From an uncultured Acetatifactor sp. (lineage in GTDB: Bacteria > Bacillota > Clostridia > Lachnospirales > Lachnospiraceae): a stretch of 64,000 nt of DNA. A model generated the notes under the pieces. The model had not been told where the DNA came from. It did not search any database and saw nothing but the letters and a program-made list of their open reading frames with translations. This document shows, one piece after another, positions 33,445 through 42,487 of this stretch. The stretch lies in assembly GCA_910584865.1 (NCBI GenBank), contig CAJUCE010000026.1:1-64000 (forward strand), in the 5' to 3' direction. Made by a program: the position numbers and the translations under genes. The stretch's first letter is position 1; every line of letters begins with the position of its first letter.

Positions 33445-34408
33445 ATGTTTCTATGTCCCAAATGCAAAAGTACAATGACCTTGCCTGCCTGCGGCTGCGG
33501 GTACAGGGCTGTGCGCAGGGAAGGTGTGTGGCAGCTGTCAGATATGCCGGATATGGTCACAGACGGAGACGGGGATAAGTATATCGGCTATGAGCACATC
33601 GGAAAAGCTATTCCGGAGCCCGCCGGTATCTGATTGAGGAGAGGGATGCTCTGTTCGCAGGGGAAGTGGCAGGGATGACCGGGGAGGGCGTCCTGTTGGA
33701 TCTCGCCTGCGGTGACGGCTGTCTCACAGTGCCCTGCGCTGCGGAAGGCGCCCATATCATCGCGGGGGATATTTCCAACAGTATGCTGTCCCTGTTGCAG
33801 GAGCGGGCGGCGCACCTGGGGATATCCCTGGAGAATGTGACGCTTTGCCGTATGAATGCTCTTGACATACCGCATGAATGCGAGAGTGTTGACACGGTTG
33901 TGGCGGACAGTGTGCCCCATCTGATTCCAATCCGGAAAAGGTACTCTCCGAAATCTGCCGCGTGCTGAAACGGGGAGGGCGCTTTATCTGCAGGGATGAC
34001 CGTCCCGGGCAGAGCGGGGACAGCGGCTTTGACAACAGCCGATACAACCAGATTGTCAACATCCTATATTCCGGGTACTGGAGCAGGCTTATGAATCAGG
34101 GCATCTCCCCCACAAGGTATAGTTGGAAATTTGACCGGGAGAAGGCCTACGGCAGGTTGTTTGCGGGCAGGGAGGAGAGGGTTATCAGGAGGGGCGGCGT
34201 TTATGAGACAGCCCTGAAGGACGGGTTTCTGCCAAGGTTTGGCAGCCGGGGATTTTTGGATCAGACGAAGGTGCCCCAGGAGCTGCACCGGGAGGCGATG
34301 GAGGGCATGCGGGCAGAATTCCGGGAGCGGTTCGGGGAAGATTTTGCGGAGACCTGTTTCAGGGGTGTGGAGGATGACCTGGTGATTACCATTTATACGA
34401 AGGAGTGA
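33445..34408 (+). pseudogene. Class I SAM-dependent methyltransferase broken by two frameshifts
   Basis: Three frames join into one protein of about 315 residues. Frame 1 (33445-33633) has a zinc-ribbon start FLCPKCKSTMTLPACGCGY. Frame 2 (to 33968) has the SAM-binding motif LLDLACGDGCLTVPCA and GDISNSMLSLLQERA. Frame 3 (to 34408) has NPEKVLSEICRVLKRGGRF and a C-terminal domain ending FRGVEDDLVITIYTKE. The second shift is repaired by one extra T in GATTCC at about 33930. The first lies near 33610-33625. Zinc-ribbon methyltransferases of this build include rRNA guanine methyltransferases, but the target is unknown. Both shifts may be sequencing errors. Confidence 0.75.
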
Positions 34409-34561
34409 ACAGGGCTGTCGAAAGAAAGGAATTTGGACAAAAAGAAATGCGGTGGAGTCCGGGTGTAGGTAGGCATGGACGGATATCTTGAAGTCTGCTG
34501 CGGGAGTGCTTTATTATAGGGGAGCGGCAAGGATTACAGGGAGAAAAGGAGGAGGTTTGCG

Positions 34562-35260
34562 ATGAATGCGATGAAAAAGAGGGTTTTAATTACAGGGTTT
34601 GAGCCTTTCGGCGAGGATACAGTGAATGCCTCCTGGGAAGCGGTGAGCCGGCTGGAGGGGCGTGTGGGGGACTGGGAGGTGGAAAAGCTCCTGGTGCCCA
34701 CGGTATTTGGGGAGGCTGCAAAGAAGGTTCTGGAGGCGGCCCGGGAGCTGCAGCCGGATGTGATACTCTGCGTGGGGCAGGCAGGGGGCAGGGCCATGGT
34801 GACGCCGGAGATGGTGGCCATCAACCTGCGTGACGCTTCCATAGAGGACAATGCGGGGAAGAAGCCCCGGGACGAGCCGGTGGCGCCGGGGGGACCCGTG
34901 GCGTATTTTGCGTCCGTTCCGGTGCGTAAGATCGTGGAGTCCGTGAAGGGCGGCGGTATCTCCTGCGGGATTTCCTATTCCGCGGGGGCGTATGTGTGCA
35001 ATGATTTGTTCTACAGTCTGCGGCATCATTTTGAGGGAAGCGGGTTGAGAGTGGGATTTATCCATGTGCCCTGCCTGCCGGAGCAGGGAGGCAGCAAGGT
35101 TCCTGTGCCGCTGGAGCAGGGTGCCAGTAAGGTTCCCGTGCTACCGGAACAGGGTGGTGACAAGCGTTCCGTGCCGCCGGAGCAGGGAGGTGGCAAACGT
35201 CCCGGCATGCCGTTGGAGGATATTGTGCAGGCACTCCGTCTTGCAGTCCGGGCACTGTGA
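34562..35260 (+). CDS. pcp: Pyroglutamyl-peptidase I with a repeat insertion
   Basis: 232 residues of the C15 cysteine peptidase family, which removes N-terminal pyroglutamate from peptides in the cytosol. The triad is present: Glu83 (TPEMVAINLRDA), Cys146 (AGAYVCND) and His168 (FIHVPCLPEQ). The N-terminal ITGFEPFG motif is intact. After PCLPEQ, where normal enzymes pass directly to the last helix (MPLEDIVQAL), four copies of an 11-residue repeat (PEQGGSKVPVP type) add about 33 residues, making the protein longer than the usual 200-215. The frame is kept. The insertion lies right behind the catalytic His. AGGAGG precedes the ATG. Confidence 0.93.
   Translation: MNAMKKRVLITGFEPFGEDTVNASWEAVSRLEGRVGDWEVEKLLVPTVFGEAAKKVLEAARELQPDVILCVGQAGGRAMVTPEMVAINLRDASIEDNAGKKPRDEPVAPGGPVAYFASVPVRKIVESVKGGGISCGISYSAGAYVCNDLFYSLRHHFEGSGLRVGFIHVPCLPEQGGSKVPVPLEQGASKVPVLPEQGGDKRSVPPEQGGGKRPGMPLEDIVQALRLAVRAL
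35078..35212 (+). repeat. 33-bp in-frame tandem repeat inside pcp, four copies
   Basis: Copies at 35078-35110, 35111-35143, 35144-35176 and 35177-35212 (the last 36 bp), each CCGGAGCAGGG-like followed by AAG/CGT-Pro codons. Divergence between copies suggests an older expansion than the PepSY repeat. Confidence 0.9.
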
Positions 35261-35575
35261 AGATAGCGTTATCTGCAGCACCGCAGATATTTACCGGTCT
35301 TTCCTCCAGTAGGAATGCAGGCCATAGTTAAAGAACTTCGCATCCCGCGGTACCTGGGTAAGAGCATGGAAAATATTGGCGAAATCACCTGCGGACATAA
35401 AAGTCATTATCTAGGTTAAAGGAACTGAGGATGCTGAAGAGCCGGCTAACTGCCCCTGGGATGAAAACTCCCGCAGGAATCAAAGGCTTCCCGTTTTTAT
35501 CGGGATCCCGTTTTCCTGCGGGAGTTTTTCTCTTTGCACAGTCCTGTAAGGGAGCCGTGTAAAACCTTTTTAAGT
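35261..35575. other. Intergenic stretch between convergent pcp and tldE
   Basis: 315 bases without an open frame of note. The only clear element is the bidirectional terminator at 35464-35529. Confidence 0.6.
35464..35529. terminator. Bidirectional terminator between pcp and tldE
   Basis: AAAACTCCCGCAGGAA (35464-35479) pairs perfectly with TTCCTGCGGGAGTTTT (35513-35528). A second small hairpin (TTCCCG...CGGGAT) lies within the 33-base loop. T-runs on both strands fit the convergent genes. Confidence 0.85.
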
Positions 35576-36874
35576 TTATTTCCCGGAAATCACAACCTTA
35601 TCAAAGGCCATGTAGGGCAGCACGGTATTGCCGTCCGCAACGGTTTCTTTGGAGATCGCCACCAGATTATTCAGCAGATCTGCCAGATTGCCGTTGATCA
35701 TGGTCTCACTGACAGCACCCTTGATCCGGCCGTCTTCTACCAGGAAGCTGTTTTTGGCTACGCCGGAGAAATCACCGTTAGTGCCGGGCTGGCCGCCGGA
35801 GAATCTGCCGATGATGAGACCTTTCTTAATATTTTTGATCATATCCTCATAGGGAGTGTCCCCGCCTTCTATCACAACGGAGAATGAGGAATTCTTTGCC
35901 GGGGCGAAACCGGATTTGTTGGCCACATACAGGGATAGAAGGAAGGACTTCAGTACGCCGTCTTTGATCAGATCGTAGTCCTCGGAACGGAAGCCGTCAT
36001 GGGTATACCTTTCTCCGCATACGATACGGGAATCCTGGGGACATATAGAGATGGTGAGGCGGCTGTCCGCTACCTGCGTGTCCAGTTTGTCCAGCCAGAT
36101 ACTGGTTTTCTCCAGGATGACCCCGTCGGAGGCAAAATTGGAGATAGCGCTGCTTAGGAATTCTCCCAGGCTGCCGGGAGTGAGCACAATGACTCCCTCA
36201 AATTTCCCTTCTACCGGGATGGTGGTCAGCTGGGATTCGGTATCGCTTAAATCCTTTTCCAGGGAACCCAGTTCTATAAAAGGACGGTCCAGCGCAGCCG
36301 TGGATACGCCGCTGCCGAAGAAGGAGGTAGTCGTCTCCCCTTCATGAGCAGAGAACATCAAAGAGACGGAATAAGCTCCCTCGTAGGTCTCAAATTCTGT
36401 ACCATTGGTGTTCCGGTAAACGGTATGAACTTTGTCATGGCGTACAATCATCTGTTCCATGAGAATTTTGGGATGTCTGTTCCGGATGTCCTCCATCAGT
36501 TCTCTGGTACGGCCGAAAAGGAGCTCAATATCCGGTTCATAAGCGCCCTGCCGAAAGATTTCGCTTTCCTGCACGGGGGCGATGTCAAAGGCTTCATCGG
36601 CGACGCCCGATTCCGCGGATTTGATACAATCCCGGACAGCGTTTTCCACCGCTGCGTCATCGAACTGATTGGTAAATGAAGAGCCTTTTTTCTGGTCTTT
36701 ATAGGCAGTAATGGAAAGGCTGCGGTCAAACAGGGTGCGGAACAGAGAGAACTCTCCTCCATCTACATTAAACTCATGTGTCTCCTTCTCCGTCACGGTG
36801 TACTGGGCTTTCTGTGCACCGGCATTTATCAGCAATGCTTTTGTCTTTTCGGCGATATTATTCATGTCTGTCAT
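35576..36874 (-). CDS. tldE: TldE/PmbA-family metalloprotease subunit
   Basis: 432 residues, the partner of TldD. In E. coli TldD and TldE form one protease that trims unfolded peptides and matures modified peptides such as microcin B17. TldE-type marks are GVSTAALDRPFIELGSLEKD, PVEGKFEGVIVLTPGSLGEF and the glycine-rich GGQPGTNGDFSGVAKNSF region. There is no HExxxH motif, as expected for this subunit. The ATG lies 1 base after the tldD stop, with its AGGAGG inside the end of tldD, so production of the two chains is coupled. It ends at the bidirectional terminator. Confidence 0.92.
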   Translation of the reverse strand: MTDMNNIAEKTKALLINAGAQKAQYTVTEKETHEFNVDGGEFSLFRTLFDRSLSITAYKDQKKGSSFTNQFDDAAVENAVRDCIKSAESGVADEAFDIAPVQESEIFRQGAYEPDIELLFGRTRELMEDIRNRHPKILMEQMIVRHDKVHTVYRNTNGTEFETYEGAYSVSLMFSAHEGETTTSFFGSGVSTAALDRPFIELGSLEKDLSDTESQLTTIPVEGKFEGVIVLTPGSLGEFLSSAISNFASDGVILEKTSIWLDKLDTQVADSRLTISICPQDSRIVCGERYTHDGFRSEDYDLIKDGVLKSFLLSLYVANKSGFAPAKNSSFSVVIEGGDTPYEDMIKNIKKGLIIGRFSGGQPGTNGDFSGVAKNSFLVEDGRIKGAVSETMINGNLADLLNNLVAISKETVADGNTVLPYMAFDKVVISGK

Positions 36875-36875
36875 G

Positions 36876-38261
36876 TTAACGACCTCCTATCATAACCTTG
36901 CAGCGAAGGGCAGGACCGCCCATTCCCACCGGCATAGGCTGCTTTTTGCCGCAATACCCGGCACTGGTCCATTCCACGGTATCCGATACCATATCCACGG
37001 TTTTCAGCATATTGAAGGCCACGCCGGAGATGGTAGTGTCTAAAAGCGCCCGGCCAAGTTTCCCGTTTTTGATCTCGTAGCCCATATTGACGCCGAACAT
37101 AAATTCACCGGTAGTATCAGCCTGGCCGTTGGTACTGGTGATCAGATAGTAGCCGTCGTCCACGGAAGCAATGATGTCTTCCAGTTTATCTCTGCCCGGA
37201 AGAACGGCGGTATTTCTCATGCGGATCAGGGGTTCGTCGGAGAAGCTCCAGGCACGGGCGTTGCCCTGAGGCTTTGCGCCGAAATGCTGGGCGCTTTCCC
37301 GGTTGTGCATATAGCCTGTCAATATCCCATCTTTGATGAGGACGGCATCTTGAGCAGGCGTACCCTCGTCGTCCAGATAGACAGGAAGGGGCGTGGGTTT
37401 GTCAAAGGCAGTATGGGCAAAATCCACCAGGTTCACCAGTTCGGAGGCAACACATTTGTTCAATGCCGGGCCTGCAACGGAGCCTCCCAGAACGAGATCG
37501 GCCTCCACGGTATGGCCGACTGCTTCATGGGCCAGCATGCCGGACATGAAACCGCTCAAGACCACAGTCTTGTAGCCGGCCTCGGGATAGACGCCTTCGC
37601 GCTTGTGCATGATTCGTTCGTACAGGGCATCTACTTCAGGATAGAGCAGGGTCGGATCGGTAAAATTTTTGGTGAAAATACCGGAACCGCCGATGGCTTT
37701 GAAGAGCTCAATGGGGGTACCGGACGCGGTCTCTGTGTTCAGAAACACATAGATATAGCTTCTGGGTGCACAGATATGCCCGTCATAGCCATCTGAGGTA
37801 CAGATGATTTTTTCCATGGAATCTTCCATGACAATCACGGAACGACTGGAAAGTTTCGGATATTTTTCGGTAATATATCCGTCCAGTGCTTTGGCAAATT
37901 CCACATAGCGTTTCTGGTCTGTGTCCTGAATGTCCTTGCAAAAGGGTATGCCTCCGCAGGGGATAACGGGCAGAGGGCCTTTTCCCCTGTCTACATGGCG
38001 ATCCATGAACAGAGCGTTTTCCGATGCAGCCTTCAGAACGGTTCCGGCGGCATCATCGGAGCATTCCGCTATGGAAGAGAAACCATAGACTCCGTTTTGG
38101 TAGACTCTGGCACTGGTACCGGAGCTTTCCATTCTGGCATTGCCGGTGAGATTGCCCTGAATCATTGAAATCTGCCTGCTGCGGCTCTTCTGCTGTCTCA
38201 GTTCGGTGTGTACACCGTCAGAAAAGAGGGACTTTTTGCTTGAGATATGATCTTCTAACAT
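36876..38261 (-). CDS. tldD: TldD-family zinc metalloprotease subunit
   Basis: 461 residues with the catalytic zinc motif HEAVGH at 245-250 (GMLAHEAVGHTVEADL) and the strongly conserved YLDDEGTPAQDAVLIKDGIL and MRNTAVLPG segments. Together with the next gene it makes the TldD/TldE protease. ATG 38261 (MLEDHISSKK) follows AGGAGG by 7 bases. In-frame codons further upstream run through the promoter and are excluded. No precursor peptide or modification genes are next to it, so it is probably a housekeeping or stand-alone peptidase here. Confidence 0.93.
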   Translation of the reverse strand: MLEDHISSKKSLFSDGVHTELRQQKSRSRQISMIQGNLTGNARMESSGTSARVYQNGVYGFSSIAECSDDAAGTVLKAASENALFMDRHVDRGKGPLPVIPCGGIPFCKDIQDTDQKRYVEFAKALDGYITEKYPKLSSRSVIVMEDSMEKIICTSDGYDGHICAPRSYIYVFLNTETASGTPIELFKAIGGSGIFTKNFTDPTLLYPEVDALYERIMHKREGVYPEAGYKTVVLSGFMSGMLAHEAVGHTVEADLVLGGSVAGPALNKCVASELVNLVDFAHTAFDKPTPLPVYLDDEGTPAQDAVLIKDGILTGYMHNRESAQHFGAKPQGNARAWSFSDEPLIRMRNTAVLPGRDKLEDIIASVDDGYYLITSTNGQADTTGEFMFGVNMGYEIKNGKLGRALLDTTISGVAFNMLKTVDMVSDTVEWTSAGYCGKKQPMPVGMGGPALRCKVMIGGR

Positions 38262-38306
38262 TTGACTACCTCCTGTAAATAGTGACAAATAATCACCTAT
38301 GCGCAT

Positions 38307-38334
38307 ATTATAACAGATATTTCTTTTTTGTACA
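38307..38334 (-). promoter_or_regulatory. Candidate promoter of tldD-tldE
   Basis: On the minus strand, TATAAT at 38312-38307 with a partial -35 (TGTACA at 38334-38329) 16 bases upstream. The start codon is 46 bases further on. Confidence 0.45.
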
Positions 38335-38388
38335 TCATTCCTGAGAGAATATGGATAATTATTATACTGTGGCAGCAATGAAAACAGG

Positions 38389-38433
38389 AAACGAGAATGT
38401 CGCAGAGGGTCATACTCTGCGACATTTTCGTTT
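38389..38433. other. Long stable hairpin of unknown role
   Basis: Arms of 19 bases (AAACGAGAATGTCGCAGAG against CTCTGCGACATTTTCGTTT, one mismatch) around a 7-base loop. It lies between divergent genes, so it ends no visible gene. A small RNA, a relic terminator or a protein-binding site are possible. Confidence 0.6.
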
Positions 38434-38679
38434 CCGAAGTATTTTCTGTAATCTATTATACTCAAAAAACTTAGTTTTGCAGCCCTGGTCCGGAGGAAAT
38501 TTCTCCGTAGATATCTTGTTGTTATTGTTTACGGCTTTGTCGTTCACAGCAACGTGTTGCACACACTCCGCTGAGACGGGGGCGCAGGGCTGTCTTTGTG
38601 TGGGTTTCATTATAAAAGCTTTTCGCATTGGGCATTTCCCGGTAAACTGTATGTGATTACAAAGGGGAGGGCATAAGGG

Positions 38680-39210
38680 ATGAAAAAGAGAAATTCAGCG
38701 GCGCTGCTGTGCGCCGGGGCCCTGCTTCTGGGAAACGGCCTGGAAAGCAATTTTAAGACCTCGGATATCAACGATGCCATCTATAACCTGCAGCCCGGGG
38801 ACAGCATTGCCATTACGGTGGCCCTGGAGAACGGGGGAGACAAATCCACGGACTGGTGGATGACTAACAGGGTGCTGCGGTCCCTGGAGGATATCCAGGA
38901 GGCAGCGTCCGGCGGCGGTGGATATGAGATGACATGCGACGGACAGCACATAGTCATCATGGGGCTGACGACGGAGAATTCGGTCCGTTTCCTGAACAGC
39001 GCTGTGACACTGGGGGAGGACAGCAAATATTATGTGAAGGGCGTCCGCATGGGCGGCCGTGATAACAGTACCGTGGACCTGGCGTATTTCCGGGTGGAAC
39101 GGGACGAGGACTACGTAGTGGCATACGGAATCCGGGGAAACCTGGTACAGTATACCGTGGGACAGAAAACCGGGAGGCGGGACAGTGCAGGCACAAATGC
39201 ACGGGCCTAA
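38680..39210 (+). CDS. Secreted hypothetical protein, probably a chimera of fragments
   Basis: 176 residues. A short signal-like start (MKKRNSAALLCAGALLLG) is followed by a segment I associate with secreted Lachnospiraceae proteins (SDINDAIYNLQPGDSIAITV, then WWMTNRVLRSLEDIQEAAS). There, a GGGG run leads abruptly into unrelated sequence (ENSVRFLNSAVTLGEDSKYY, then YVVAYGIRGNLVQYTVG). The expected mature N-terminus and the continuation of the first segment are both missing. I infer an old deletion that joined two ends in frame. Function unknown. Confidence 0.5.
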   Translation: MKKRNSAALLCAGALLLGNGLESNFKTSDINDAIYNLQPGDSIAITVALENGGDKSTDWWMTNRVLRSLEDIQEAASGGGGYEMTCDGQHIVIMGLTTENSVRFLNSAVTLGEDSKYYVKGVRMGGRDNSTVDLAYFRVERDEDYVVAYGIRGNLVQYTVGQKTGRRDSAGTNARA

Positions 39211-39246
39211 AATAACAGCAACTGCGCGAGCAATATGAATTGGAAC

Positions 39247-39274
39247 TTGTAATGGATGGAAAATGTGGTAAAAT
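39247..39274 (+). promoter_or_regulatory. Candidate promoter of the patatin gene
   Basis: TTGTAA (39247-39252), 16-base spacer, TAAAAT (39269-39274). Confidence 0.5.
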
Positions 39275-39413
39275 ATTGTCTCAGAAAGGCGCCCGGTCAA
39301 CTTCTGATTGCAATTGCGCATGATATTATGTTACGATAAAAAGAGTGACCAGCCGTTTCTGTGAGGGGTGGATAAGATGGGATATATAATTCACAATGGA
39401 AGGTGGGATGGCT

Positions 39414-40280
39414 ATGTATCAGGCGGGCCTGATTTTGGAAGGCGGTGGGATGAAGGGTGTTTACACTGCCGGTGTGATTGATTTTTTCCTGGATAAGGGG
39501 ATAGAATTTTCTAGTGTATACGGAGTGAGCGCGGGAGCCTGTAGTATGTGCAGCTATTTGTCTAAACAGAGGAGACGCGCGCTGGATGTGTGTATCGATT
39601 ATCTGGGCACCAGAGAGTATTGCAGTCTGACGAGTCTGCTGACGACAGGAGATCTGTTTAACGTGGAGATGAATTATCATCTGGTTCCGGAGTATCTCAA
39701 TCCCTTCGATCATGATACTTTTCAGCAATATAAGGGCAAGGCATACAGCGTTGCGACGGATATTGTCACCGGAAGACCGGTTTATTTCCGGATACGGGAT
39801 TTGCATAAAGATATGGATAAGATCCGTGCGTCGGCTTCGCTGCCCCTGGTATCCAGGAATGTGGCGATTGGCAAAGGGCGTTATTTGGACGGCGGTTTGA
39901 GTGATTCGCTTCCGATACAGAAGTCCGTGATGGATGGAAATGAGATCAATGTGGTAGTCATGACAAAGGAGACCGGTTATGTGAAAAGGCGTACGAAGCG
40001 TCTCATGCTCTGGCTGGCCAGTGTGCGTTACCGGCGATATCCCAAGGTCGTAGAATTGATGGCGCGGCGTTACCGGCATTACAACGAACAAGCGGCATAT
40101 ATTGAGAGGCTGCGTAAAGGTGGGAAAGTTTTTGTAATCCGTCCGAAGAAGTCGTACGGAGTAGGGCGGGTAGAAAAGGATGTTAAGAAGCTGCGGGCAT
40201 TGTATCGTCAGGGGTATCGCGATGCGGCGGATTCCTATCGGCAGCTGACGGCGTTTCTTGAGAAGGCGGACACTCTGTAG
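39414..40280 (+). CDS. Patatin-like phospholipase
   Basis: 288 residues with all patatin features: oxyanion GGGMKG at about 10-15, nucleophile Ser39 in GVSAG, and the catalytic aspartate in DGG (Asp159, LDGGLSDSLP). The family cleaves acyl groups from membrane lipids. In this size class (YchK/YlbK-like relatives) the natural substrate is mostly unknown. The ATG at 39414 is chosen because AAGGTGG lies 8 bases before it, while the ATGs at 39396 and 39408 overlap that site. The C-terminal 70 residues are rich in Arg and Tyr (RRYRHYNEQAAYIERL). No signal peptide is present. Confidence 0.9.
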   Translation: MYQAGLILEGGGMKGVYTAGVIDFFLDKGIEFSSVYGVSAGACSMCSYLSKQRRRALDVCIDYLGTREYCSLTSLLTTGDLFNVEMNYHLVPEYLNPFDHDTFQQYKGKAYSVATDIVTGRPVYFRIRDLHKDMDKIRASASLPLVSRNVAIGKGRYLDGGLSDSLPIQKSVMDGNEINVVVMTKETGYVKRRTKRLMLWLASVRYRRYPKVVELMARRYRHYNEQAAYIERLRKGGKVFVIRPKKSYGVGRVEKDVKKLRALYRQGYRDAADSYRQLTAFLEKADTL

Positions 40281-40459
40281 CAGACTGCGGGGCCATGGCG
40301 GAGGGCTGCGGGTTTTCGCAGGCGCTGTAAAGTGTCAGGACTCTTGAAAGCTGTCACGGATATAGCATATGGGTTCCGCGGCGGTTAGGGGAAGGGAATT
40401 CTTGTGCCTGATGAACGGGAAGGCTTCGGCAGCAGTTCACAGAGGGAGGATATAAATTT

Positions 40460-42487
40460 ATGAGATATCAGATCAGACATGCGCTGGTGCAATACGGCGC
40501 GGATACCATATTGGAGGATGTCAATTTTGAGATCCGGGACAATGAGAAGATTGCTGTGATCGGGCGGAACGGCTGCGGCAAGACCACATTGCTGAAGCTG
40601 ATTAACGGCGACATCCGGATGAATAATCTGGACAGCGACGAGACTTGCGGCATTACCATGGCCGGGAAGCAGCGCATTGGATTTCTGCATCAGATCAGCT
40701 TTCCCGAAGGCGGTATCTCTGTGGAGGAGGAGATTCGGAAGACCTTCGCGCCTATTTTTTCCTGTGAAGCCAGGATGAAGGAGATTGAGGAAGCATTGCA
40801 GTCAGGCCAGGACAAGACTTTGCTGTATGAATATGACAATCTTCAGAAACAGATGGAAGCACTTCGGGGCTATACCTGGCGGCAGGATATGGAGATTATG
40901 TTTCAGCGCTTTGGATTTGCCCTGAAGGATCTGGAACGTCCTATCGGAAGCTTTTCCGGCGGGCAGCAGACCAAGGTGGCATTTATCAAGCTCCTGCTGA
41001 GCAGACCGGATATCATGCTGTTGGACGAGCCGACCAACCATCTGGATCTCCCCACGATTGAGTGGTTGGAGGGATATCTGAAAAATTACGACAAATCCGT
41101 AGTTATCGTGTCTCACGATCGGATGTTTCTTGACCGGATTATCGATGTGACTTACGAGATCGAGTATCATCGGATTAAGCGTTATCCGGGCAATTATACG
41201 GCTTTCCTGGAACAGAAGGAAGCGGCGCTTGCCAAGCAGGAGAAAGATTACGAGGCTCAGCAAAAGGAGATTCAGCGGCTCACGGAGTGGATTGAAAAGT
41301 GGAAGAATACGCCCAGCAAGGTGGCGGCAACCAGATCCAAGCGTATGGTGATCGAGCATATGGTGAAAATCGAGAAACCCAGGCGTTTTGACACAAGGGC
41401 GTTTCATGCGCTTTTTCAGCCCAGGATCGAGAGTTATACAGATGTACTGACGGCCAAAAAGCTAAGTATCGGCTATGACCGGGAACTTTCCAAAGTGTCC
41501 TTTACACTGCGCAGGGGAGAGCGGCTGGCGGTAATCGGGGAAAACGGCATTGGAAAATCTACATTGCTGAAGACCCTTACGGGGCTGACAGGGGCGCTGG
41601 GCGGAAGCTTTTCATTCGGACCGAATGTGGAATGGGGATATTTCGATCAGCAGGCCGCCCTGTCTGTGCAGTCAGATCCGGAGCAGACGGTTTTGGAGAA
41701 TTTTTGGGAGGAGTATCCCCGCCTGGTCAGGGAAGAAGTCCGCAGTGCATTGGGAAGCTTTCTTTTCTCGCAGGAGGAGGTGGAGAAGAAGATGGGGCAG
41801 CTCTCCGGCGGCGAGCGGGTGCGCCTTGCCCTGTGCAAAATGTTTCAGACCAGACCGAATCTGCTGATCCTGGACGAGCCCACCAACCATATGGATATCG
41901 TAGGGAAGGAGACACTGGAGCAGATGCTGGCTGCGTTCTCCGGAACAGTGCTGTTCGTGTCTCATGACAGGTATTTTATTCGTCAGGTGGCCACGGGAAT
42001 ATTGGAGTTCGAAGGGCAGGAGGTAACGCAGTATCCGTATAACTATGAGGATTATCTGTATGAGAAGGAGAAGCGGATGATGTTTTCCTCCGGAAGCGGC
42101 GCTGCTGTAAAGGGAGCCGGAACTGCGGTCAGGAGCAGCGTGACATCCGGAGCGGCAGGAGAGCGCGGTGCTGCCGAGAATAAAGAAGGTATCAGTGACG
42201 GCAATGCGCCTACCTTAACGGATGTTTTTGACAGGAAATCCTATTATAGTCCCGGGAAAATAAAATCCCGTCTGACCAGACAGCTGGAGAAATACGAGCG
42301 GCTGCTTGCGGAGAGCGAGGCGCATACGGCGCAGCTGAAGCTGCAAATGATGGATCCGGCGCTGGCTTCGGATTACGAGAAGCTGATGGAATTGCAGGAG
42401 CAGCTGGATGCGGAGGAGCATAATCAGGAGTCGCTGCTGGAGCGGATGGTAGAGACAGAGACCGATCTTCAGGGATTGGAGGGATAG
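40460..42487 (+). CDS. ABC-F family ATPase (ribosome-associated type)
   Basis: 675 residues with two ABC cassettes on one chain and no membrane part. Walker A sites are GRNGCGKTT (35-43) and GENGIGKST (360-368), signatures are SFSGGQQ and LSGGERVR, and Walker B is LLDEPTNHLD and LILDEPTNHMD. An arginine/lysine-rich helical linker between the domains (about 250-310, EKWKNTPSKVAATRSKR) is the P-site tRNA interaction motif region. A long coiled-coil C-terminus follows a low-complexity Gly/Ala stretch (about 550-580). ABC-F proteins act on stalled ribosomes or protect them from antibiotics. The subgroup is not certain. Its last 19 bases overlap the convergent AraC gene. Confidence 0.92.
   Translation: MRYQIRHALVQYGADTILEDVNFEIRDNEKIAVIGRNGCGKTTLLKLINGDIRMNNLDSDETCGITMAGKQRIGFLHQISFPEGGISVEEEIRKTFAPIFSCEARMKEIEEALQSGQDKTLLYEYDNLQKQMEALRGYTWRQDMEIMFQRFGFALKDLERPIGSFSGGQQTKVAFIKLLLSRPDIMLLDEPTNHLDLPTIEWLEGYLKNYDKSVVIVSHDRMFLDRIIDVTYEIEYHRIKRYPGNYTAFLEQKEAALAKQEKDYEAQQKEIQRLTEWIEKWKNTPSKVAATRSKRMVIEHMVKIEKPRRFDTRAFHALFQPRIESYTDVLTAKKLSIGYDRELSKVSFTLRRGERLAVIGENGIGKSTLLKTLTGLTGALGGSFSFGPNVEWGYFDQQAALSVQSDPEQTVLENFWEEYPRLVREEVRSALGSFLFSQEEVEKKMGQLSGGERVRLALCKMFQTRPNLLILDEPTNHMDIVGKETLEQMLAAFSGTVLFVSHDRYFIRQVATGILEFEGQEVTQYPYNYEDYLYEKEKRMMFSSGSGAAVKGAGTAVRSSVTSGAAGERGAAENKEGISDGNAPTLTDVFDRKSYYSPGKIKSRLTRQLEKYERLLAESEAHTAQLKLQMMDPALASDYEKLMELQEQLDAEEHNQESLLERMVETETDLQGLEG

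Larger units (their letters stand above)
38262..38679. other. Intergenic stretch between divergent tldD and a secreted protein
   Basis: 418 bases. It contains the tldD promoter region, the long hairpin at 38389-38433 and no convincing gene. Confidence 0.55.
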
